Source: Bacteroidota bacterium (GTDB lineage: Bacteria > Bacteroidota > Bacteroidia > Chitinophagales > Saprospiraceae). From it: DNA of 7,242 nt. The position numbers and the translations under genes are program-made. Shown here in pieces: positions 1 through 5,839 of the stretch. Numbering within the stretch: the first letter of the stretch is position 1; the number at the start of each line of letters is the position of its first letter. The DNA lies in NCBI GenBank assembly GCA_008501835.1, contig QQUB01000813.1, forward strand, positions 1-7,242, given 5' to 3'. The notes below the pieces were generated by a model. That model was given only the letters and a program-made list of their open reading frames with translations. It did no database searches and was not told where the DNA came from.

Positions 1-446
1 GCAATTCGCCCTTGCAGGGCTTCAAGTACGTTTCCGGCTCTTACATCTGTCAGGGCTTCATCTGTAACAGAAATGATGGAGCCGGTGACATCACTTTTGC
101 GCATGGAACCATATCCTATGACCACAACTTCTCCAAGATCTGTCGAGGTCTCCTGCATGAGTACATTTATGAGGTTTTGGTTTCCAACCCAGATTTCCTG
201 TGTTTCATAGCCTGTATATGAAAATATGAGCGTGTCTTGAGGGGATGCTTCGAGGGAAAAATTACCGTCAAAATCAGTAACCGTACCCTGTAAGGTACCC
301 TTAATAAGTATATTAACCCCAATAAGGGTTTCTGAACCATCAGAGGAGCTAACTGTTCCTGTAACCTGGGAAAATGCTATGGGCCCTGTGAGCAACAAAG
401 CAAAAATCATTAACCAAACAGGATTTTTTAGTAATTGCTTTTTCAT
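1..446 (-). CDS. SusC/RagA-family TonB-dependent outer-membrane transporter, N-terminal part (cut by left window edge)
   Basis: Reading the minus strand from an ATG at 446-444 gives 148 codons that stay open to the window edge. Residues 1-26 form a signal peptide (MKKQLLKN, then a hydrophobic run ending AFS/Q). Residues 27 to about 100 match the carboxypeptidase-regulatory-like beta-sandwich found at the front of SusC proteins, with LIGVNILIKGT at 41-51 and GTVTDFDGNFSL at 54-65. A TonB-box-like segment DLGEVVVIGYG follows at 103-113, and the plug domain begins with KSDVTGSIISV and the typical LQGRI near the edge. Family members are about 1000 residues, so most of the barrel lies outside. By family knowledge it imports oligosaccharides with a SusD lipoprotein partner, probably encoded next to the left. 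It follows the long pectinesterase after 143 bp, so pectin fragments are the likely cargo; that is inference from context. Family assignment is very secure. Confidence 0.95.
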   Translation of the reverse strand, partial: MKKQLLKNPVWLMIFALLLTGPIAFSQVTGTVSSSDGSETLIGVNILIKGTLQGTVTDFDGNFSLEASPQDTLIFSYTGYETQEIWVGNQNLINVLMQETSTDLGEVVVIGYGSMRKSDVTGSIISVTDEALTDVRAGNVLEALQGRI

Positions 447-535
447 ACAAAATATTCTTTGTTTTAGAACTTTTTCAAAATCACTCATGTACAATATTAG
501 GACCAGAAAATGATTTCGAATATTCAATAATTAAC

Positions 536-568
536 AATAAGCGTGCTGAAATTCACATTTGGCTTATT
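536..568 (-). terminator. Possible hairpin between the CE8 gene and the susC-like gene (weak terminator or mRNA-processing site)
   Basis: A perfect 7-bp inverted repeat, AATAAGC at 536-542 and GCTTATT at 562-568, encloses a 19-nt spacer. Inside the spacer GTG (543-545) can pair with CAC (554-556), leaving a 5-nt bulge on one side. It starts 21 bp past the pectinesterase stop codon in the direction of transcription. The stem is AT-rich and only a broken T-rich stretch follows it, so it is a poor classical terminator. It could instead trim or stabilise the message ahead of the susC-like gene, or be chance. Confidence 0.25.
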
Positions 569-589
569 TTCAAGGGTTAATGCTATTAT

Positions 590-2440
590 TTATTGGATAA
601 CCACCTTGATGGTGTCCGCTAACTGGCTTTTGTGGTAAATCTGGCAAAAGTAAACTCCCTTTGGAAGTGTATTTTCAGGGATAATTGTCAAATTATATTT
701 TCCCGCGGGTTGGCTTTTTTGTAATAAATTCTGAACGATTTGTCCATTGGTGTCCACAAGGTTAATTTCGACTATTCCTTTGTCTGGTATTGAATAGCTC
801 AGATGGGTTTTGGAGGTAAAGGGGTTGGGGAAAACGGTTTCAAAATAATTTTTGTCTTGATCCTGGGTTTCGTCAATGGCATTAACTGTTGGATTGAGTG
901 TAAAGGACCAAACCTGACCTTCTGTTATACCCAGATCATTTTTGGAATCAACCCTCCAGAAATAGGTAGAATCATCCTGGGCAGAAAAAGAAAAATAAGC
1001 AGGATATTTTTGAATGGCAGCTAAAGCTAATTGATCAGGCTGTGAACCAAAATATATGTAAAAGGAATCGGTAGAACAGGAAAGGTAGTCCCAGTCCAGC
1101 TTTGTGATGTTGGTGATGTAATTTTCTCCATCTCCAGGAACCGGATTGAATACCTGATCAGGAAAACCATTGTTACTACCTGTGTTAAATGACCATACCT
1201 GTCCCTGAACAGTATCTGTTGAAGAAATGGCATCGATTTTCCAGAAATACTGGGTGGCCTCTTCAAGATTTTCCGGGGAAAAGGCATTGGATTCTACATT
1301 ACCAATAAATTCCACGGTTTCCGGAGAATCACCTAAATATATATCATAAGATAAGGCACAATTTCCTGTGGTCCAGCTCAATGTAGGCGTTATCCCTGAA
1401 CAGCCTTCCCCATTACGAGGGTAGGGGAGAAAAGCAAAAGGTAAAAGACCGTCGAGCTGAGATTCCGGATCCCATTCGCCATTAAAAGTCCAAAAGGCAT
1501 CAATTTCATCAGCTTCAGGACTTCCGGTGGCTTCTTCGAGATTATCATACATCCATGGGAAATCGATCAGGCTCCGGTGACAATTGTAATAATAATAGCG
1601 ATGCCCCCAGGATAAAGCTTCCGATCCTGTCCAGTTGATGCCCTGGGAAGTTTGCATGTTATCCGTAAAAAAACAATCCAGTAGGTAAAAGGCAGCATCC
1701 TTATGGTGTCGTCCGAGTGCGAAACCGGGAACACCGTCAAAAACAGATCTTCTGATTACAAATTTATGGTCCTCACCACCTGTTCCATCGTGCCAGATGC
1801 TGGCATGGTCATTATAACCGTAGAAATCGCTGTCCGTTATGTAACAATAACCTCGTGGAGCCACGTAATCCACATATCCCTCAAAATAGCAATTGTTGTG
1901 GTAAAACATTCCTCCATCGGTATTCCACAGGCTTAAAGTATCACCACCGGTGGTAATTACATTGCAATTTAAGATGATGATCCTGTGACCACCCCCTCTG
2001 ATAGCGAATGTATGGTCGTTGTTATCAGGGAAATCAGGATAGACGTCGGCAAAGTTATTCCTGATAGTCATATTGGCAAAAGTGAGGTCCGTGGTACTAT
2101 TGTCAATATTGACAGTAGCAGCTCCCCAGTCGCTTGTGTGGGTTTCCCTCCATACCCGTCTTAATTCGGCAGTTGTAACAATAGTACTGTCCCTATGCTC
2201 TCCTATAAGTGTGATGTAATTGTTCTCAAAATATAATTTTTCGTCGTAAACGCCATTTTTGATATAAATGATAAACTGGATGTCGTTATTCGCCGGAACA
2301 CTTTCTATAGCTTCCTGAATACTTGTGAAATCGCCATTTCCGTCCTGACTTACAATGACGTCGGCGCATTGAGCAATGCCTTTAAAAGTGCAAAAAGCCA
2401 ATAGAAATAAAGTAAAAATCAAATTTTTCATCGGATTCAT
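590..2440 (-). CDS. Secreted CE8 pectinesterase with two Fn3-like modules and a T9SS sorting domain
   Basis: This 616-residue protein is predicted to remove methyl esters from homogalacturonan. A signal peptide covers about residues 1-24 (hydrophobic IFTLFLLAF, cleavage near GIAQ/C). The CE8 beta-helix spans about 27-335: SQDGNGDFTSIQEAI at 31-45, NGVYDEK at 62-68, GGDT with D167, GYVDY with D191, and LGRHH with R244. These match the acid/base Asp, nucleophile Asp and substrate-binding Arg of classical pectin methylesterases. The two catalytic-site Gln of those enzymes appear to be His143 and Gly166 here. Residues about 342-420 and 430-514 are two similar Fn3-like modules, each ending in YFW(K/R)(I/V)D and GQVWSF. 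Residues about 530-616 form a type A T9SS sorting domain (VFPNPF at 536-541, then GIVEINLVD, ending KGVYFCQIYH...VVIQ), so the enzyme should be exported to or released from the surface. The ATG at 2440 fits, but codon 4 (ATG at 2431, MKNLIF) is an equally plausible start. The family is clear; the exact ester substrate is inferred. Confidence 0.93.
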   Translation of the reverse strand: MNPMKNLIFTLFLLAFCTFKGIAQCADVIVSQDGNGDFTSIQEAIESVPANNDIQFIIYIKNGVYDEKLYFENNYITLIGEHRDSTIVTTAELRRVWRETHTSDWGAATVNIDNSTTDLTFANMTIRNNFADVYPDFPDNNDHTFAIRGGGHRIIILNCNVITTGGDTLSLWNTDGGMFYHNNCYFEGYVDYVAPRGYCYITDSDFYGYNDHASIWHDGTGGEDHKFVIRRSVFDGVPGFALGRHHKDAAFYLLDCFFTDNMQTSQGINWTGSEALSWGHRYYYYNCHRSLIDFPWMYDNLEEATGSPEADEIDAFWTFNGEWDPESQLDGLLPFAFLPYPRNGEGCSGITPTLSWTTGNCALSYDIYLGDSPETVEFIGNVESNAFSPENLEEATQYFWKIDAISSTDTVQGQVWSFNTGSNNGFPDQVFNPVPGDGENYITNITKLDWDYLSCSTDSFYIYFGSQPDQLALAAIQKYPAYFSFSAQDDSTYFWRVDSKNDLGITEGQVWSFTLNPTVNAIDETQDQDKNYFETVFPNPFTSKTHLSYSIPDKGIVEINLVDTNGQIVQNLLQKSQPAGKYNLTIIPENTLPKGVYFCQIYHKSQLADTIKVVIQ

Positions 2441-2497
2441 TTTTCCCGGGCGCAGTTAATTGGCCCGCCTGTTTTAAAAGTTTTTGAAATGTGACAG

Positions 2498-2541
2498 AAA
2501 AAGGAAATGGTTTTCACCCCGTATTTGTTGGGGCATTTTCC
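2498..2541 (-). terminator. Imperfect hairpin plus T-run downstream of the CE12 esterase gene (possible attenuating terminator)
   Basis: Read on the minus strand, 14 nt after the esterase stop codon, TGCCCC (2535-2530) can pair with GGGGTG (2520-2515) across a 9-nt loop, using two G-U pairs. An outer stem joins GGAAA (2541-2537) with TTTCC (2507-2503) across an asymmetric internal loop. Five T (2502-2498) follow at once. The position after a stop codon and the T-run resemble an intrinsic terminator. The interrupted stem makes it weak, so partial read-through into the downstream pectinesterase is the likeliest behaviour if it works at all. Confidence 0.35.
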
Positions 2542-2554
2542 TCATTGATTGCCA

Positions 2555-3298
2555 TCAAGGTTTTCTAAGATTTTTCGTAATGGTTAAGTTCAATGCTTTA
2601 ATTTTTTCAACAACAATTCCGGCCATTATGGTGGCTCCTTTTTCTGAGAAGTGTGTGTTATCGGAAACGCCCTCTGGATAATTGGAGTTTTCGCCTTTTT
2701 CTATCCATAGAAATATATCTTTTGAATCTTCCACTCCTGCAGCTTCGATCACTTGCTGGCTTTCCAAATGCATATCGATTAGGGGAACATTAAGTTCTTT
2801 TGCAATATTCCTGGTAATATCCGGATAGATGCCGTGAGTATCGTGAAATTTTCCGGAATCATCGAAACGCCTTCTCATAACCGGTGTGAGTAATACCGGA
2901 TAAGCGCCCAGGTTCCTGGAATCTTGTACGTACCTGGTTAAATTATCTGCAAATTCCTGTGGAGTAGAATAGCGTTCGCCCTTCTTTTTACTGCTGTCGT
3001 TATGCCCAAACTGAATAAAAACGAAATCACCTTTTTTCAATACCTTGATAACCTCGTCCCACCGGCCTTCATAGAGGAAACTCTTTGAACTCCGTCCGTT
3101 TTTCGCACGGTTATCAATTTTGACAGATGCTTCAAAAAACAAAGGCAACTTTTCTCCCCACCCCGTTTCCGGCCTCTTTTCCGGTGTTTTCTCTGCCATG
3201 GTGGAATCTCCGATGAGGTAGATAACAGAAGTGTCTTTTTTGAAACTACTGCATCCCATCAATCCGAGGCATGCTACTATTAGCAGGAAATATTTCAT
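2555..3298 (-). CDS. CE12-type SGNH esterase lipoprotein, rhamnogalacturonan/pectin acetylesterase
   Basis: The protein is 247 residues from the ATG at 3298. This start is chosen because it gives a clean lipoprotein signal, MKYFLLIVACLGLMGC, with lipobox LMGC and lipidated Cys16. The frame is open further upstream to a TTG at 3355, but that would add a polar tail before the signal and overlap the previous gene. SGNH hydrolase blocks are all present: GDST with nucleophile Ser32, KNGRSS with Gly68, GHND with Asn100, and DNTHFS with Asp213 and His216. The GDSTM start and the length fit CE12 rhamnogalacturonan acetylesterases, which remove acetyl groups from pectic galacturonate and so open the chain to lyases. 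It sits 46 bp behind the pectate lyase stop and is probably co-transcribed with it. Lipidation implies anchoring to a membrane facing the periplasm or the cell surface. SGNH fold and family are secure; whether it prefers rhamnogalacturonan or homogalacturonan acetyl groups cannot be seen. Confidence 0.92.
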   Translation of the reverse strand: MKYFLLIVACLGLMGCSSFKKDTSVIYLIGDSTMAEKTPEKRPETGWGEKLPLFFEASVKIDNRAKNGRSSKSFLYEGRWDEVIKVLKKGDFVFIQFGHNDSSKKKGERYSTPQEFADNLTRYVQDSRNLGAYPVLLTPVMRRRFDDSGKFHDTHGIYPDITRNIAKELNVPLIDMHLESQQVIEAAGVEDSKDIFLWIEKGENSNYPEGVSDNTHFSEKGATIMAGIVVEKIKALNLTITKNLRKP

Positions 3299-3344
3299 CG
3301 TCAGGTAATTTGATTTGATTTGAATAAAAATTTTGAAGAGGTTT

Positions 3345-4469
3345 TCATTTGTCAATCACATTCCATTTTTCTTGCCATTTGGGGTAGTCTTCATCCATGA
3401 GCTTTTTTGGCCAATCGCCTAACCACCTGTATCCTACTCTGCGTTCGTGAGATAGTTCTGAGAAAGCGTAATTTATTTTTCCGTCCCTGTTCGGGAATAT
3501 TGGATAGTTGGTTCCAATTTCATAAAATCTGGCCCAAAGTTGGGAGGCATTTACTGGGGCAAATCCAATGACCAGATCATATCCTTTAGGAAGCGATTGA
3601 TCTGGTTGCTTTATGATTCTAATGTCTGTCAGCTGAACTTTTTCAAACCATTTTACTGCACTTAAAACCGCGGTAATAATTGCCTGGTTTGGATTTTCAA
3701 TGGTCATGAGATATTGTACGATCCCAACACTTTCCGCGCCGCTGATCGAGATAAGTTCATAAGATCGAGCATTGGCGGGCTCCAGTGTTTTATGATTATA
3801 TTGGGCACACCAGGCAGTTAATTCCCCATTTACTTTTATTTGGGTTTTAAGGATAACCTGCAAACCTTTTTCAATGGCCAGTTTTGATTTTTTAACCCTT
3901 TGGTTGTCTACAAAGTCATAGTGGCGGTCTGCAATTTCCTTCAGTAAATTCATTGCACCTATCATGGCACCGTCATTAAAGGTTATATGTTCATAGTACC
4001 CTTTTCTGATCGGGTAAAACTGGGGCCATCCACCATTTTCATATTGAGCTTCCAATAAGTAATCAACCCCTTTTAACAGACTTATTTTGAATCTCTCAAT
4101 ACCAGTTTGTTCGTAGACTTTAACGAGGTACCTTATTTGAGAATGGGTAGCCCGGTTGTCAAGGGTGCTTTCAGAGAATGATTGTTTGGCCTGTCTTGTT
4201 TTAATTGCCCGGATTTCCTGTTTGTTTAGGTTTCTGGCCATGTCAATATTTTTTGGCCAGCCACCGTTGTCTTCCTGGTATATCAAAAGGTTATCTGCGA
4301 TTCGGATAGCTTCTTTACCTGAGTACCATTCCTGCTTTTGGTTCAGGGCCTGTTTCCATCTTATCGTTTGGTTTTGGGCATTTAGGTGAATGGAAAAAAA
4401 GGTGACCAGGGTGAGCAGCAGGGAGCAATTCACTGTGAACTTAATATTGGAAAGGGTGAATTTCTTCAT
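3345..4469 (-). CDS. PL10-family pectate lyase
   Basis: This 374-residue enzyme is predicted to cleave de-esterified polygalacturonate by calcium-dependent beta-elimination, giving 4,5-unsaturated oligogalacturonides. A signal peptide covers about residues 1-31 (hydrophobic CSLLLTLVTFF, cleavage near LNAQ). The rest matches the PL10 catalytic (alpha/alpha) barrel: QEDNGGWPKN at 65-74, STLDNRATHSQIRYL at 101-115, NGGWPQFYP at 145-153, HITFNDGAM at 161-169, EPANARSYELISISGAES at 230-247, LWARFYEIGTNYPIF at 311-325 and RRVGYRWLGDWP at 343-354. Arg235 in ARSYE is likely the conserved catalytic arginine of the family, and the Asp residues at 104 and 166 lie in conserved acidic segments; these roles come from memory of Cellvibrio Pel10A. 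Length fits a single-domain PL10 with no added binding module and no T9SS tail, so a periplasmic site is likely. It lies 54 bp after the shorter pectinesterase and 46 bp before the acetylesterase, an order matching de-esterification and cleavage. Confidence 0.95.
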   Translation of the reverse strand: MKKFTLSNIKFTVNCSLLLTLVTFFSIHLNAQNQTIRWKQALNQKQEWYSGKEAIRIADNLLIYQEDNGGWPKNIDMARNLNKQEIRAIKTRQAKQSFSESTLDNRATHSQIRYLVKVYEQTGIERFKISLLKGVDYLLEAQYENGGWPQFYPIRKGYYEHITFNDGAMIGAMNLLKEIADRHYDFVDNQRVKKSKLAIEKGLQVILKTQIKVNGELTAWCAQYNHKTLEPANARSYELISISGAESVGIVQYLMTIENPNQAIITAVLSAVKWFEKVQLTDIRIIKQPDQSLPKGYDLVIGFAPVNASQLWARFYEIGTNYPIFPNRDGKINYAFSELSHERRVGYRWLGDWPKKLMDEDYPKWQEKWNVIDK

Positions 4470-4523
4470 ACGGAGAAAATGTTTAAACTTCTGCCTGGTT
4501 TGAAATGGGTTGAGAGGTTGACT

Positions 4524-5831
4524 TTAATTTTTGGGTAAATTGATCCTTGAATCAAGGATGCGTTCATTAACGGTTGGGGTATTTGCTGTAATGGAACCCG
4601 TAACAATCTGAAGTCCCTTTTTCAGTTCTTTGGCTGACAGGGTACTTTTTGCCTCAAATCTAAGCGTTTTTCTTCCTCGACCTTCTTTGAATGTCAACGT
4701 GTTCCCTGAAGCCGTTTCAATGGTTAATTGTCCACGGATCGTTAGGTTTTCCTGAAAGTTCAGATAAAGATCCTTACCCCTTATGTCCCAATCAATCACG
4801 ACCGGCAGAGCGGTTTGTTCTGGGTCCCATTGACCATCAAAAGTCCATGATGCTGTTATGGAACCAGGGTTACTGATACCTGATTGTTCGAGATTATTTT
4901 CAAACCATTTATAATTACCACCTTCTCTTTGGCAATTATAAAAGTAGTAGCGGTCTCCCCAAAAATAGGGTCGGTTTTTTTCAGGGTTCTTAAGGTTTAC
5001 AGATCGGTAAATGGAGCGATTATTGACGTTTTTGGAGAATGTACAATCTATCAGAAAAAACTGTGCTTCATAATGGTGGCGGCCAAGGTCGAAACGGGTT
5101 GCTCCATCAAAAGAGGAGTTTCGAATGACCATTTTTTGATTCTTGTCGAGTACACCGGCATGCCAGAGCGCTGCAGTTTCCCTCACCTCATAAAACCTGG
5201 AATCTGTGATGTAACACCAGCCACGGGGACAGACAAAATCGACGCCTCCTTCAAAATAACATTGACCGTGATAATACATGCCTGATTTGTAATTCCACAA
5301 AGAGACGGTATCTCCTCCTTTGCTGATGGCCCTGCAGTTGAACAGAATGATCCTTGTTCCGGTTCCATAAATGGCAAAGGCATGTTCCTTCATCCGGGGC
5401 TGTGTATTGATGATGGTGAGGTTCTTGAGAATAATATTATCTGCATGTAAGTTGACGACCGCCGGGCCAATGTAATCTTTGTTTGCCTCCCAATCTGACC
5501 TTAATTGACTGTACTGAATGACTGTACTGTCTACATTTTCTCCAATAATAGTAATGTTGTCCTGTTCAAGCCTGATCTTCTCTTCATAAATGCCATTTTT
5601 TACGTAAATCACGACCCGTTCATAGGTGTACATCGGCAGGGCGTTAATGGCCCCGGTCAAAGACAGGTAATCTCCGGAACCATCCTGGGCAACCACAAGG
5701 TCAAAATGTTGATGGGAAGTGTCCTTAACAGTCACTACATCGTCAACCTTCAGGATAGGAAGTTGATGGATTAAACTCATGAGGAGCATCAAACTAATTA
5801 ATCTGCTGCCTGGTAAAAAGTCTGTTTGCAT
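4524..5831 (-). CDS. CE8 pectinesterase, short form without T9SS domain
   Basis: This 435-residue protein is predicted to demethylesterify homogalacturonan. Its catalytic beta-helix (about 44-340) closely follows that of the longer CE8 protein in this window: VAQDGSGDYLSL at 47-58, KNGIYEEKI at 78-86, IGENVDSTV at 96-104, GGDT with Asp174, GGVDFV with Asp198, and LGRHH with Arg251. As in the paralogue, the two catalytic-site glutamines of classical enzymes seem replaced, here by His150 and Gly173. The N-terminus has one basic residue (Arg10) before a hydrophobic stretch (LISLMLLMSLIHQLPIL) with no clear cleavage site; it may be an atypical signal peptide or an anchor. Met15 is a less likely alternative start. 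The tail, about 345-435, is a beta-rich stretch of no recognised family and lacks a T9SS sorting signature. The gene begins 8 bp after the GH43 stop, strongly suggesting translation from the same mRNA. Confidence 0.92.
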   Translation of the reverse strand: MQTDFLPGSRLISLMLLMSLIHQLPILKVDDVVTVKDTSHQHFDLVVAQDGSGDYLSLTGAINALPMYTYERVVIYVKNGIYEEKIRLEQDNITIIGENVDSTVIQYSQLRSDWEANKDYIGPAVVNLHADNIILKNLTIINTQPRMKEHAFAIYGTGTRIILFNCRAISKGGDTVSLWNYKSGMYYHGQCYFEGGVDFVCPRGWCYITDSRFYEVRETAALWHAGVLDKNQKMVIRNSSFDGATRFDLGRHHYEAQFFLIDCTFSKNVNNRSIYRSVNLKNPEKNRPYFWGDRYYFYNCQREGGNYKWFENNLEQSGISNPGSITASWTFDGQWDPEQTALPVVIDWDIRGKDLYLNFQENLTIRGQLTIETASGNTLTFKEGRGRKTLRFEAKSTLSAKELKKGLQIVTGSITANTPTVNERILDSRINLPKN

Positions 5832-5839
5832 TCTATCGG

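Noticed and set aside
2..14. The left edge (CAATTCGCCCTTG) resembles the junction of a TA-cloning vector (EcoRI site followed by GCCCTT), suggesting vector contamination.
   Set aside because: On the minus strand these bases encode the LQGRI(A) motif expected at this point of a SusC plug domain, and the EcoRI site itself is not intact. The match is coincidental.
12..221. A 69-codon open frame on the plus strand at the left edge.
   Set aside because: It is antisense to the SusC N-terminal region, which has an unmistakable signal peptide, beta-sandwich and TonB box.
448..479. A TTTG (479-476) and a TATTTTG (454-448) spaced 21 nt apart resemble the Bacteroidota -33/-7 promoter for the susC-like gene.
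   Set aside because: The -7 element lacks one T of TAnnTTTG and abuts the ATG, so transcription would begin at or inside the start codon. A second candidate, TAATATTG at 499-492, has no partner element at the right spacing.
518..525. Palindrome GAATATTC upstream of the susC-like gene as a possible operator.
   Set aside because: Eight bp in an AT-rich gap is expected by chance, flanking bases do not extend the symmetry, and no second copy was found.
3309..3323. Three tandem TTTGA units in the gap between the PL10 and CE12 genes.
   Set aside because: The run is only 15 bp in an AT-rich spacer, with no paired element or symmetry; it is probably chance or slippage.
3299..3355. A longer form of the CE12 esterase starting from TTG at 3355.
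   Set aside because: It would put 19 polar residues before a perfect lipoprotein signal peptide and overlap the pectate lyase stop. The ATG at 3298 is much better.
4884..5285. A 133-codon open frame on the plus strand.
   Set aside because: It lies wholly opposite the CE8 catalytic domain, has no recognisable family, and is explained as a shadow of the conserved minus-strand frame.
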